Below are positions 35,986 through 44,070 of a stretch of DNA of 64,000 bases, in pieces. The DNA comes from a bacterium YEK0313 (GTDB lineage: Bacteria > Pseudomonadota > Alphaproteobacteria > Rhizobiales > Phreatobacteraceae): contig CCMO02000001.1 in the NCBI GenBank assembly GCA_000751295.2, positions 4,058,615 to 4,122,614 on the forward strand, given 5' to 3'. The notes beneath the pieces were generated by a model, which was given only the letters and a program-made list of their open reading frames with translations, was not told where the DNA came from and made no database searches. Position 1 is the stretch's first letter, and every line of letters begins with the position of its first letter. Made by a program: the position numbers and the translations under genes.

Positions 35986-37395
35986 ATGACGACTGCCAAG
36001 GACGTTCTGAAGATGATCAAGGAGAACGACGTGAAGTACGTCGATCTCCGCTTTACCGACCCGCGTGGCAAGTGGCAGCACGTCACCTTCGACATCTCGA
36101 TGATCGACGAGGAGATCTTCGCCGAGGGCACGATGTTCGACGGCTCCTCGATCGCCGGCTGGAAGGCGATCAACGAGTCCGACATGCTTCTGATGCTCGA
36201 CCCGGCGACCGCTGTCATCGACCCGTTCTTCGCCGACACCACCCTGTCGATCGTCTGCGACGTGCTGGAGCCGACCACCGGCGAGCCCTATGGCCGCGAC
36301 CCGCGCGGCATGGCCAAGAAGGCCGAGGCCTATCTGAAGTCGACCAAGATCGGCGACACCGTGTTCGTCGGCCCCGAGGCCGAGTTCTTCGTGTTCGACG
36401 ACGTGAAGTTCTCCGCCGAGCCCTATCACATGGGCTTCAAGCTCGATTCGAGCGAGTTGCCGATCAATTCCTACACGGACTATGAAGGCGGCAATCTCGG
36501 CCACCGTGTCCGCGTCAAGGGCGGCTATTTCCCGGTCCCGCCGGTCGACAGCCTGCAGGACATGCGCGGCGAGATGCTCTCGTCCATGGCCAAGATGGGC
36601 GTGAAGGTGGAAAAGCACCATCACGAGGTCGCCTCCGCCCAGCACGAGCTGGGCATGAAGTTCGACACCCTCACCCACATGGCCGACCAGATGCAGGTCT
36701 ACAAGTACTGCATCCACCAGGTCGCCCACATCTACGGCAAGACCGCCACCTTCATGCCGAAGCCGGTCTTCGGCGACAACGGCTCGGGCATGCACGTGCA
36801 CCAGTCGATCTGGAAGGGCGGCAAGCCGCTGTTCGCCGGCAACAAATATGCCGACCTCAGCCAGGAATGCCTGTGGTACATCGGCGGCGTGATCAAGCAC
36901 GCCAAGTCGCTGAACGCCTTCACCAATCCGTCGACCAACTCCTACAAGCGTCTGGTTCCGGGCTATGAGGCGCCGGTCCTGCTCGCCTATTCGGCGCGCA
37001 ACCGCTCGGCGTCCTGCCGCATTCCGTGGACGTCGAACCCGAAGGCCAAGCGCGTCGAGGTCCGCTTCCCCGACCCGACCGCCAATCCCTACCTCGCCTT
37101 CGCCGCGCTGCTGATGGCCGGCATCGACGGCATCGTCAACAAGATCGATCCGGGCGCCGCCATGGACAAGGATCTCTATGACCTGCCGCCGAAGGAGTTG
37201 AAGAAGATCCCGACCGTCTGCGGCAGCCTGCGCGAAGCCCTCGCCGCCCTGGACAAGGACCGGGCCTATCTGAAGGCCGGCGGCGTGTTCAACGACGACT
37301 TCATCGACAGCTATATCGAGCTGAAGATGACCGAGGTGATGCGCTTCGAAATGGCGCCGCACCCGGTCGAGTTCGACATGTACTACTCGGTCTGA
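35986..37395 (+). CDS. glnA: Glutamine synthetase type I
   Basis: Dodecameric enzyme that makes glutamine from glutamate, ammonia and ATP. The 469 residues include the beta-grasp domain (VKYVDLRFTDPRGKWQH), the metal-binding GPEAEFFVFDDVKF, NGSGMHVHQS-like segment DNGSGMHVHQSIWKGGK, and APVLLAYSARNRSASCRIP. Tyr398 in KDLYDLPPKE is the adenylylation site, so activity is expected to be tuned by GlnE. It follows glnB in one operon and ends at a strong terminator. Confidence 0.98.
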   Translation: MTTAKDVLKMIKENDVKYVDLRFTDPRGKWQHVTFDISMIDEEIFAEGTMFDGSSIAGWKAINESDMLLMLDPATAVIDPFFADTTLSIVCDVLEPTTGEPYGRDPRGMAKKAEAYLKSTKIGDTVFVGPEAEFFVFDDVKFSAEPYHMGFKLDSSELPINSYTDYEGGNLGHRVRVKGGYFPVPPVDSLQDMRGEMLSSMAKMGVKVEKHHHEVASAQHELGMKFDTLTHMADQMQVYKYCIHQVAHIYGKTATFMPKPVFGDNGSGMHVHQSIWKGGKPLFAGNKYADLSQECLWYIGGVIKHAKSLNAFTNPSTNSYKRLVPGYEAPVLLAYSARNRSASCRIPWTSNPKAKRVEVRFPDPTANPYLAFAALLMAGIDGIVNKIDPGAAMDKDLYDLPPKELKKIPTVCGSLREALAALDKDRAYLKAGGVFNDDFIDSYIELKMTEVMRFEMAPHPVEFDMYYSV

Positions 37396-37403
37396 GGCGT
37401 CGT

Positions 37404-37425
37404 CCCGGCGCGGCACCGCGCCGGG
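37404..37425 (+). terminator. Hairpin immediately after glnA
   Basis: CCCGGCGCGG, CA loop, CCGCGCCGGG: a 10-bp perfect stem with no T-tract, 8 nt after the stop. It may protect the transcript end ahead of the true terminator. Confidence 0.4.
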
Positions 37426-37455
37426 CTCCCCTCGCCGGATCACGCATCGATGGGA

Positions 37456-37485
37456 AACGGGCGCCGCGCGGCGCCCGTTTTTTTT
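37456..37485 (+). terminator. Terminator of glnB-glnA
   Basis: AACGGGCGCC stem with GGCGCCCGTT (10 bp, GCGC loop) followed by eight T residues. Confidence 0.95.
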
Positions 37486-37601
37486 ACGCGCGGCGCAACG
37501 GCGGATCGCCGGCGCCGGGCTGACGCGGCAGACCACGGCCCATGCGCCGCCGGGCAAGGCGTCGCGTCAGAGATTCGTCCGGGATGGATCGGGCGGCGCG
37601 G

Positions 37602-37814
37602 TCACAGCACCAGGAAGGCGACCGCCAGGGCTCCGGTGATGGTCCAGGCGCCGATGCGCCCGAGGCTCCAGCGCGGCGCGGTGTCGTCGCCGGGCAGGAC
37701 GAGCTGGGTTTCTTCCGGATCGATGCAGCCGAGGGCAAGACCGGCGCGCTCGGCGACCCGCATCAGCTTTGCGAGATCGGCTTCGATCGTCTGGAAACCC
37801 AGAACCCGGTCCAT
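37602..37814 (-). CDS. Small tail-anchored protein, unknown function
   Basis: A 70-aa protein with a soluble N-terminus (IEADLAKLMRVAERAGLALG) and a single C-terminal hydrophobic helix (GAWTITGALAVAFLVL), so it may be tail-anchored in the inner membrane. A GGAG site precedes ATG 37814 at reasonable spacing. It stands alone between glnA and the PhoX gene. No family recognised; moderate confidence that it is real. Confidence 0.55.
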   Translation of the reverse strand: MDRVLGFQTIEADLAKLMRVAERAGLALGCIDPEETQLVLPGDDTAPRWSLGRIGAWTITGALAVAFLVL

Positions 37815-38050
37815 GGCTCAACTCCAACGCGATACTGTCTGACCCACCACATTTCAAAATAGCCGAAGGCCGTAAACGATGCCTTTAGCCTCGGAATGCT
37901 GTCCCGAATAGCTGCGCCGCATGTCCGTCGGATGACGTCCGGACGGCCGAAATGGGACGAATGTTTCAAACCGGGAGGCGTGGCGTATAAGTCACGGCTT
38001 TGTCGCGCTTGCCATGCAAGTTCGATGCGACCCTGATCCTGGAGCGTGTC

Positions 38051-40102
38051 ATGACCGGCGAATCCGAGCCCAATCCTCTCGAAGCCATGGCGGCCGCGGA
38101 CCCGGCAGCCCAGGTGCTCAGCCGCTCCCAGCAGGCCGAGGAGGCCGAGAATCGCGGCTCCAGCCCGACCGACAATCCGACCATCGGCGACATCATCGCC
38201 CAGCGCTTCAACCGGCGCGACCTGATGAAAGGCATTCTCGGCGTCGGCGCGATCACCGCGACCGTCTCGCCGCTGGCGCTGGCGACCGCCGCGCAGGCCG
38301 CCGGCACCAATACGACGCCGTCCTTCGCCTTCACCGAGCTCTCCTCCGCGCCGACCGAGCGGGCCGAGGTCGCCGAGGGCTATGACGCCAATGTCCTGAT
38401 CCGCTGGGGCGACCCGGTTCTGCCGGATGCGCCGGCCTTCGACCCGCGCAACCAGACCGGCGCCTCGCAGGCCCGCCAGTTCGGCTATAACAACGACTAT
38501 CTCGGCTACATTCCGATGCCGGGCGCGGCCAATCCCTCGCGCCACGGCCTGCTCTGCATCAATCACGAATATACCAACGAGGAGCTGATGTTCCCCGGCA
38601 TCGGCGTGCAGGATGTGCGGGTCCAGGCGCGCGGCGGCACGCCCTTCGCCAAGATGACGCCCGAGCTTGCCAGCGTCGAGATGATGGCCCATGGCGGCTC
38701 GGTCATCGAGATCCGGCGCGACGGCGAGCATTGGAGCGTCGTGCCCGACAGCCGCTATGCGAGGCGCATCACCGCCGAGACCGAGATGGAGATCACCGGC
38801 CCGGCGGCCGGCCATCCGCGCATGCGCACCGGCTATGATCCGGAAGGCCGCAAGGTGCGCGGCATGATCAACAACTGCGCCGGAGGCCGCACGCCCTGGG
38901 GCACCTGGGTGACCTGCGAGGAGAACATCAACTTCTATTTCGGCGGCACGCTCGCCGACGACCACCCGGAATATCGCAACTTCAGGCGCATGGGCATCCC
39001 GACCCGGGCGATGAACTGGTCGGACTATCACGACCGTTTCGACATCAACAAGGAGCCGCACGAGGCCAACCGCTTCGGCTGGGTGGTGGAGATCGACCCG
39101 TTCGACCCGAACTCCGTGCCCAAGAAGCGCACCGCCATCGGCCGCTTCAAGCATGAGGGTGCCGCCGGCATCACCGCCAAGGGCGGCCAGTACGTCATCT
39201 ATGCCGGCGACGACGAGCGCTTCGACCACGTCTACAAGTTCGTCACCGCGGGCCGCGTCACCGGCAACCGCGCCGAGGATATGAATCTCCTGGAGAACGG
39301 CACGCTCTATGTCGCGCGCTACAATGTCGATGGCACCGGCGACTGGCTGCCGCTCGTCCACGGCCAGGGGCCACTGACGCCGGAAAACGGCTTCGCCTCG
39401 CAGGCCGACGTGCTGATCGAGGCCCGCCGGGCCGCCGATCTTCTCGGCGCCACGCGCATGGACCGTCCCGAGGACGTCGAGGCCAATCCGAAAACCGACA
39501 AGGTCTACGTCATGCTGACCAACAATGTCCGGCGCACCGGCGACCAGGTCGACGCGGCCAATCCGCGCTCCGACAACCGTTTCGGGCATATCATCGAGAT
39601 GTTGCCCGACGGCCGCGACCATGCCGCGGCGAAGTTCAGCTGGGACATTCTCGTGCGCTGCGGCGATCCCTCGGTCGCGGCGGTCGGCGCCACCTTCAAT
39701 GCCGCCACCACCAAGGACGGCTGGTTCGGCATGCCCGACAATTGCGCCATCGATTCGGAAGGCCGGCTGTGGGTCGCGACCGACGGCAACATGCCCTCGA
39801 AGACCGGCCGCAACGACGGCATCTGGGCGATGGAGACCGAAGGTCCGGCGCGCGGCACCTCGAAACTGTTCTTCAAGGTGCCGATGGGCGCGGAAATGTG
39901 CGGGCCCGAATTCACCCCCGACGGCGAGACCTTCTTCGTCGCGGTCCAGCACCCGGGCGAGGCCGACGACGAGAACCCGCGCGCCGAGCCGGCGACCTTC
40001 GAAAACCCGTCGACCCGCTGGCCCGACTTCAAGCCGGACATGCCGCCGCGGCCTTCCGTGGTGGCCATCACCAGGAAGGGCGGCGGCAAGATCGCCGTCT
40101 GA
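38051..40102 (+). CDS. phoX: PhoX family (DUF839) alkaline phosphatase
   Basis: Exported Ca/Fe-dependent phosphatase of 683 aa with a beta-propeller fold. The long N-terminal region contains a twin-arginine signal, NRRDLMKGILGVGA at Arg55-Arg56, as is usual for PhoX, whose n-region is extended. Family segments include GLLCINHEYTNEELMF, NNCAGGRTPWGTWVTCEENINFYF and DNCAIDSEGRLWVATDGNM. The Cys pair in NNCAGG and VTCEEN is conserved in the family. The start at 38051 follows a GGAG site. No clear Pho box was found upstream, so PhoB control is not supported by sequence. Some DUF839 proteins have other roles. Confidence 0.92.
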   Translation: MTGESEPNPLEAMAAADPAAQVLSRSQQAEEAENRGSSPTDNPTIGDIIAQRFNRRDLMKGILGVGAITATVSPLALATAAQAAGTNTTPSFAFTELSSAPTERAEVAEGYDANVLIRWGDPVLPDAPAFDPRNQTGASQARQFGYNNDYLGYIPMPGAANPSRHGLLCINHEYTNEELMFPGIGVQDVRVQARGGTPFAKMTPELASVEMMAHGGSVIEIRRDGEHWSVVPDSRYARRITAETEMEITGPAAGHPRMRTGYDPEGRKVRGMINNCAGGRTPWGTWVTCEENINFYFGGTLADDHPEYRNFRRMGIPTRAMNWSDYHDRFDINKEPHEANRFGWVVEIDPFDPNSVPKKRTAIGRFKHEGAAGITAKGGQYVIYAGDDERFDHVYKFVTAGRVTGNRAEDMNLLENGTLYVARYNVDGTGDWLPLVHGQGPLTPENGFASQADVLIEARRAADLLGATRMDRPEDVEANPKTDKVYVMLTNNVRRTGDQVDAANPRSDNRFGHIIEMLPDGRDHAAAKFSWDILVRCGDPSVAAVGATFNAATTKDGWFGMPDNCAIDSEGRLWVATDGNMPSKTGRNDGIWAMETEGPARGTSKLFFKVPMGAEMCGPEFTPDGETFFVAVQHPGEADDENPRAEPATFENPSTRWPDFKPDMPPRPSVVAITRKGGGKIAV

Positions 40103-40290
40103 CCCATGCATGACGACGGACGGGCCGCGGGAACGCGGCTCTGTCCGGCTCGTTGGTTCAGGTGAAGGCCATCGGCGCGCGGCAAGCCGCGGTCTCGCGC
40201 GTTGCGCGCGGATGGGCGTAGCATGCGGCGCCACGCGAGGCCCGGCCGGGCCCGAGAGCGTCGCACCAGAGCGGGCAACGAGGCCATGCC

Positions 40291-40677
40291 ATGACGAGCG
40301 GAAACTTCCAGCGCGCCGACCACTCCACGGTTTCGGCCTATATCATGGTCGCCGGCGCCGCCAGGCTGATCGACTTTCTCGGCACCGTCTTCGGCGCCAT
40401 CACGGTGCTGCGCCACGACCGCCCGGACGGCAGCGTCATGCATGCCTCGGTCAGGATCGGCGACAGCGTCGTGATGATCGCCGACGCCACGCCCGAATAC
40501 CCGGCCTTCCCGGTCTGGCTGCACGTCTATGTTCCCGATGTCGACAAGACCTATGCGACGGCGCTCGGCCACGGCGCAACCGTCGTCCAGTCGCCGACCG
40601 AAAAGGGCGACGGCGACCGGCGCGGCGGCTTTGCCGACCCGGCCGGCAACACCTGGTGGATCGCGACCGCGGTCTGA
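40291..40677 (+). CDS. VOC superfamily (glyoxalase/PhnB-like) protein
   Basis: A 128-aa single-chain vicinal-oxygen-chelate protein. The paired beta-alpha-beta-beta-beta modules are seen in STVSAYIMVAGAARLIDFLGTVFGA and VWLHVYVPDVDKTYATALGHGA, and the end GFADPAGNTWWIA is the usual final strand. Resembles PhnB-like proteins, which are often not true lyoxalases; likely metal-binding residues are not certain. Start ATG 40291. It sits alone, facing the rpsI operon across a shared terminator. Confidence 0.88.
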   Translation: MTSGNFQRADHSTVSAYIMVAGAARLIDFLGTVFGAITVLRHDRPDGSVMHASVRIGDSVVMIADATPEYPAFPVWLHVYVPDVDKTYATALGHGATVVQSPTEKGDGDRRGGFADPAGNTWWIATAV

Positions 40678-40705
40678 GCCACGTCCCGCATCCCATCGCA
40701 ACCAT

Positions 40706-40736
40706 AAGAAAAAGCCGGGCACGAGGCCCGGCTTTT
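40706..40736. terminator. Bidirectional terminator between the VOC gene and rpsI
   Basis: A-rich run at 40706-40713, stem GCCGGGC/GCCCGGC with an ACGAG loop, then TTTT. Confidence 0.9.
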
Positions 40737-40763
40737 CCGTGGTTCGGTCGGGACGAGCCCGGA

Positions 40764-41240
40764 TCAGCGCTTCGAGAACTGGAAGCTGCGGCGAGCCTTG
40801 GCCTTGCCGTACTTCTTGCGCTCGACCACGCGGCTGTCGCGGGTCAGGAAGCCTTCTTTCTTCAGCACGCCGCGCAGTTCCGGCTCGTAGAAGGTGAGAG
40901 CGCGGGAAATGCCGTGGCGCACGGCGCCGGCCTGGCCCGAGAGGCCGCCGCCAGCGACGGTGACGTCGATGTCATACTGGGTGTCGCGGCCGGCGAGCAC
41001 CAGCGGCTGCTTCAGGATCATGCGCAGCACCGGGCGCGCGAAATAGACGTCGAGAGCACGGTCGTTGACGGTGATCGTGCCTTTGCCCGGCTTGACCCAG
41101 ACGCGGGCGACCGCGTTCTTGCGCTTGCCGGTGGCATAGGCGCGGCCCTGCTTGTCGAGCTTCTGCACGTGCTTCGGCGCCTCGGCGGCGGCCGGCTTGA
41201 GGGAAGCGAGGCCCTCGAGAGACGAGACGGTCTCGGCCAT
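40764..41240 (-). CDS. rpsI: 30S ribosomal protein S9
   Basis: Small-subunit head protein of 158 aa; its C-terminal tail reaches the P-site tRNA. Core motifs ATGKRKNAVARVWVKPGKG, TVAGGGLSGQAGAVRHGISRAL and the ending KKYGKAKARRSFQFSKR are canonical. The first 30 residues are an Ala/Glu-rich extension seen in alphaproteobacteria. It follows rplM by 2 nt and shares its promoter. Confidence 0.98.
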   Translation of the reverse strand: MAETVSSLEGLASLKPAAAEAPKHVQKLDKQGRAYATGKRKNAVARVWVKPGKGTITVNDRALDVYFARPVLRMILKQPLVLAGRDTQYDIDVTVAGGGLSGQAGAVRHGISRALTFYEPELRGVLKKEGFLTRDSRVVERKKYGKAKARRSFQFSKR

Positions 41241-41242
41241 CG

Positions 41243-41704
41243 TCAGTTCCTCACGTTCTTGGAGTTCATGGCGCCGACGTCGAGCTTGGCCGGCGACTGC
41301 GCCTCATGCGGATGCTGGTCGCCGCCGTAGACGCGCAGGTTCGACATCTGCTGGCGGCCGAGGGGGCCGCGCGGGATCATGCGCTCCACGGCCTTCTCGA
41401 TGATCCGCTCCGGGAAACGGCCGTCGCGGATCGTCTTGGCGATCCGCTCCTTGATGCCGCCGGGATAACCGGTGTGGTGATAGTAGGCCTTCTGGTCCCA
41501 CTTGCGGCCGGTGAGCACCACCTTCTCCGCATTGATGATGATGACGTTGTCACCGCAATCGACATGGGGGGTGTAGCTCGGCTTGTGCTTGCCGCGCAGG
41601 CGCATCGCCACGATCGTCGCGAGACGGCCCACAACCAGGCCCGTCGCGTCGATCAGAACCCACTTCTTGTCGACCTCGGCCGGCTTGGCCACGAAGGTCT
41701 TCAT
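41243..41704 (-). CDS. rplM: 50S ribosomal protein L13
   Basis: Early-binding large-subunit protein, 153 aa. Family parts: KKWVLIDATGLVVGRLATIVAMRLRGKHKPSYTPHVDCGDNVIIINA, and YYHHTGYPGGIKER, and AVERMIPRGPLGRQQMSNLRVYGG. The start at 41704 gives the usual MKTFVAKPAEVDKKW; seven upstream codons are not family sequence. First gene of the rplM-rpsI operon. Confidence 0.98.
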   Translation of the reverse strand: MKTFVAKPAEVDKKWVLIDATGLVVGRLATIVAMRLRGKHKPSYTPHVDCGDNVIIINAEKVVLTGRKWDQKAYYHHTGYPGGIKERIAKTIRDGRFPERIIEKAVERMIPRGPLGRQQMSNLRVYGGDQHPHEAQSPAKLDVGAMNSKNVRN

Positions 41705-41772
41705 GATGGTCTCATCCGACTTCAAGAGAAAACTCGAACGCCGGGACTGGCGGTCCCGGCGCGGTGGCGAAG

Positions 41773-41801
41773 GCTATAAGCGAGCCGGCCGGCAGCGTCA
41801 A
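41773..41801 (-). promoter_or_regulatory. Promoter of rplM-rpsI
   Basis: Minus strand TTGACG at 41801-41796, exact 17-nt spacer, TATAGC at 41778-41773. It would start the transcript about 62 nt before the rplM ATG. Confidence 0.75.
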
Positions 41802-41891
41802 TCGACAAGTTCTACAATTTTCCAAGCAAAATCATATAGTTATAAAATAGGTATTGTATTACCATGGATTTATGCGCGGAATCGCAAGCCT

Positions 41892-42335
41892 TTATGCGCC
41901 GGCGCGTTCCTGCGGGATGGCATAGGTGCCGGTGACGTGGGCCACCATGTCCTCCTCATCGCCGTCCGAGTAGATCGAGACTTCGCCGACGGCAAGGCGC
42001 CGGCCGAGGCGGAGCAGCTTCGTGCGGGCGATGAGATCGCGCGGAGCGGGCTTGCTCAGGAAATTGATGTTGAGATTGGTGGTCACCGCCATGGCGACCG
42101 GCCCGATCGAGGCGAGGATGGCGATATAGAGCCCGACATCGGCGAGCGTCATCATGGTCGGCCCGGAAATCGTGCCGCCGGGCCTCAGGTGGCGCTGGTC
42201 GAAGCGGCAGCGCATGACGGATTCGCGGTAGCCGACGGAGACGATGCCGAAGGCGCTGTCCGGCGTGAAGACCTGGGGGAAGTCGCGCGCCAGGAAGGTG
42301 TTCAGCTGCGCGATGGTCATGACCGCGTGCGACAT
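41892..42335 (-). CDS. PaaI family thioesterase
   Basis: A 147-aa hot-dog fold protein, predicted to hydrolyse an acyl-CoA. The family segment is RHLRPGGTISGPTMMTLADVGLYIAILASIG, where Gly-Gly and Asp serve the active site, and TTNLNINFLSKPAPRDLIARTKLLRLGRRLAVGEVSIYS, the strand that carries the usual N.NFL pattern. ATG 42335 was chosen (GGGAG upstream); an in-frame ATG at 42320 is an alternative. Divergent from the crotonase-fold gene, so a shared acyl-CoA pathway is possible, though not shown. Confidence 0.88.
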   Translation of the reverse strand: MSHAVMTIAQLNTFLARDFPQVFTPDSAFGIVSVGYRESVMRCRFDQRHLRPGGTISGPTMMTLADVGLYIAILASIGPVAMAVTTNLNINFLSKPAPRDLIARTKLLRLGRRLAVGEVSIYSDGDEEDMVAHVTGTYAIPQERAGA

Positions 42336-42439
42336 GAAAGGCTGCACTCCCGGGCAGGGCTGCCAATCCGCAGCCGACTTGAAGCGGAGACGATAGCGGG
42401 CCAATTTCGCTTCACCACCCCCGCGAACGGCGGATAGCC

Positions 42440-43273
42440 ATGAATGCCACCTCCCCTGCGGCTGCGGCCGCCTCCGCACCGTCTGCCGCCCTGCTCGACA
42501 GGCAGGACGACGACGGCGTCGCCACGCTGACCCTCAACGATGCGGCGAGCCGCAACAGCCTGTCGGAAGCCATGCTCGCGGCGCTGTCGCAGGCCCTCGG
42601 CGCGATCGCCGCCGACCGATCGGTGCGCGCGGTGGTGCTGACCGCCAGCGGCCCGGTCTTCTCCTCCGGCCACAATCTGAAGGAAATGACCGCGCGGCGC
42701 GCCGATCCCGACCGGGGCAAGGCCTATTTCGCCGATATCCTGGCCCGCTGCTCGGCCATGATGCAGCAGATCGTCACCCTGCCCCAGCCGGTCATCGCCG
42801 CGGTCCAGGGCACGGCCACCGCCGCCGGCTGCCAGCTGGTGGCGAGCTGCGATCTCGCGATTGCCTCCAGCGCCGCGCGGTTCTGCACGCCGGGCGTTCA
42901 CATCGGCCTGTTCTGCTCGACGCCGATGGTGGCGCTGTCGCGCAATGTCGCGCCCAAACATGCCATGGAAATGCTGCTGACCGGCGAGATGATCGGCGCC
43001 GAGGACGCCTTCCGCTTCGGCCTCGTCAACAAGGTCGTTCCGGCGGGCGAGGAACATGGAGCGGCGATCGCCCTGGCGCGCATCATCGCCTCGAAGTCGA
43101 GCCTCACCGTCCGCATCGGCAAGCGGGCCTTCTACGAACAGTTGGACATGACGCTGGCCGACGCCTATCGCCATGCCAGCGCCGTCATGACCGAAAACAT
43201 GCTGGCGCGCGACGCCGAGGAAGGCATCGGCGCGCTTCTGGCCAAGCGCGAGCCGCGCTGGGAGGACAAGTGA
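42440..43273 (+). CDS. Enoyl-CoA hydratase/isomerase-like protein (ECHDC3-like) lacking catalytic glutamates
   Basis: A 277-aa crotonase-fold protein with CoA and oxyanion loops SSGHNLKEM and AAVQGTATAAGCQLVASCDLAIAS. The two glutamates of true hydratases are absent: the position in GGCELA is Gln132 (GCQLVA), and PEI is PGV (Gly152). FTPGVHIGLFCSTPMVALSRN is the ECHDC3-like variant. The reaction is therefore unclear; carbanion-stabilising chemistry other than hydration is possible. Its stop overlaps the GTG of the next gene. The first 20 residues are Ala/Ser-rich. Confidence 0.88.
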   Translation: MNATSPAAAAASAPSAALLDRQDDDGVATLTLNDAASRNSLSEAMLAALSQALGAIAADRSVRAVVLTASGPVFSSGHNLKEMTARRADPDRGKAYFADILARCSAMMQQIVTLPQPVIAAVQGTATAAGCQLVASCDLAIASSAARFCTPGVHIGLFCSTPMVALSRNVAPKHAMEMLLTGEMIGAEDAFRFGLVNKVVPAGEEHGAAIALARIIASKSSLTVRIGKRAFYEQLDMTLADAYRHASAVMTENMLARDAEEGIGALLAKREPRWEDK

Positions 43274-43824
43274 ATCACGACGACTATTCCAACGGCTATA
43301 TCCGCGGCATCCTGTCGGCGGTGAAGGTCGTCGCCATGGTCGGCGCCTCGGCGAACGAGGTGCGGCCGAGCTATTTCGTCCTGAAATACCTCATCGACCG
43401 CGGCTATCGGGTGCATCCGGTCAATCCGACGCTGGCCGGCACCGAAATCCTCGGCCGCACCGTCTATGCGTCGCTCGCCGACGTGCCCGAGCCGATCGAC
43501 ATGGTCGACATCTTCCGCAATTCGGAGTCCGCCGGCGGCATCGTCGACGCGGCGCTTGCCCTCGACCCGCGACCGAAGGCGATCTGGATGCAGCTCACCG
43601 TGCGCAACGACGCCGCCGCCGCCCGCGCCGAGGCCGCCGGCCTCAAGGTCGTGATGAACCGCTGCCCGAAGATCGAGCTCGGCCGGCTGTCCTCGGAAAT
43701 CGCCTGGATGGGCGTCAATTCCCGCACGATCTCGGCCAAGCGCGCGCCGCAGCTGAAATCGGGCAAGTTCCAGAAGCTCGGCCTCAGGCCCACTTTCGGC
43801 GGCGGCGACGGGCGCGGCGAATAG
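43270..43824 (+). CDS. CoA-binding domain protein (YccU-like)
   Basis: A 184-aa Rossmann-type protein. Residues 15-55, VKVVAMVGASANEVRPSYFVLKYLIDRGYRVHPVNPTLAG, match the CoA-binding domain of succinyl-CoA synthetase and of the YccU family, and IDMVDIFRNSESAGGIVDAAL and VMNRCPKIEL continue it. Start is GTG 43270, overlapping the previous gene by four bases, so both are translated together. A partner enzyme is not evident and the role is unknown. Confidence 0.87.
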   Translation: MNHDDYSNGYIRGILSAVKVVAMVGASANEVRPSYFVLKYLIDRGYRVHPVNPTLAGTEILGRTVYASLADVPEPIDMVDIFRNSESAGGIVDAALALDPRPKAIWMQLTVRNDAAAARAEAAGLKVVMNRCPKIELGRLSSEIAWMGVNSRTISAKRAPQLKSGKFQKLGLRPTFGGGDGRGE

Positions 43825-43834
43825 CTTTTTGGCC

Positions 43835-43872
43835 GGAGCCTTTCGTCGCTCATGGAAACGGTGAAAGGCTCC
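43835..43872 (+). terminator. Inverted repeat after the CoA-binding gene
   Basis: GGAGCCTTTC at 43835-43844 and GAAAGGCTCC at 43863-43872: a perfect 10-bp stem with an 18-nt loop, 11 nt past the stop codon, then AAGTTTTG. It may terminate the two-gene operon, although the loop is long. Confidence 0.5.
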
Positions 43873-43884
43873 AAGTTTTGTCCT

Positions 43885-43932
43885 GACGCGTTTTCTTCAC
43901 GCGAAGCCGGCACCCGCTTCGCTCGAAAGCGC
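43885..43932. repeat. Probable dispersed intergenic palindrome of Hyphomicrobiales type
   Basis: GACGCGTTTTCTTCACGCGA at the left, GCGAAGC / GCTTCGC stem (43901-43907 with 43916-43922), and GAAAGCGC at the right pairing with GCGTTTTC with one G-T wobble. The sequence strongly resembles the CGCGTTTTCTTCACGCGAA-type short repeats scattered in intergenic DNA of this order. Only one copy is seen in the window. Confidence 0.5.
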
Positions 43933-43990
43933 CATAGGGCCGCCCGCCGATCGATGGAGGGGTTAAGCGGCTCCTGCCCGCCGTCGGCGC

Positions 43991-44019
43991 TTGACGCTGG
44001 GACGGCCCCTTCGTTAGCA
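43991..44019 (+). promoter_or_regulatory. Possible metY promoter
   Basis: TTGACG at 43991-43996, 17-nt spacer, TTAGCA at 44014-44019. The -35 is good, the -10 is weak. No SAM-II or other riboswitch pattern was recognised in 43825-44070. Confidence 0.4.
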
Positions 44020-44070
44020 GGCATTGGTTCAGTCGCGCCCGATCGAGGCCGCGCGTTTCAGGAGGAAGTC

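Noticed and set aside
37815..38050. Pho box upstream of phoX
   Set aside because: CTGTC-like words occur but not as properly spaced repeats.
43825..44070. SAM-II or similar riboswitch before metY
   Set aside because: No match to the conserved pseudoknot pattern could be found; only hairpins and a repeat-like element are seen.
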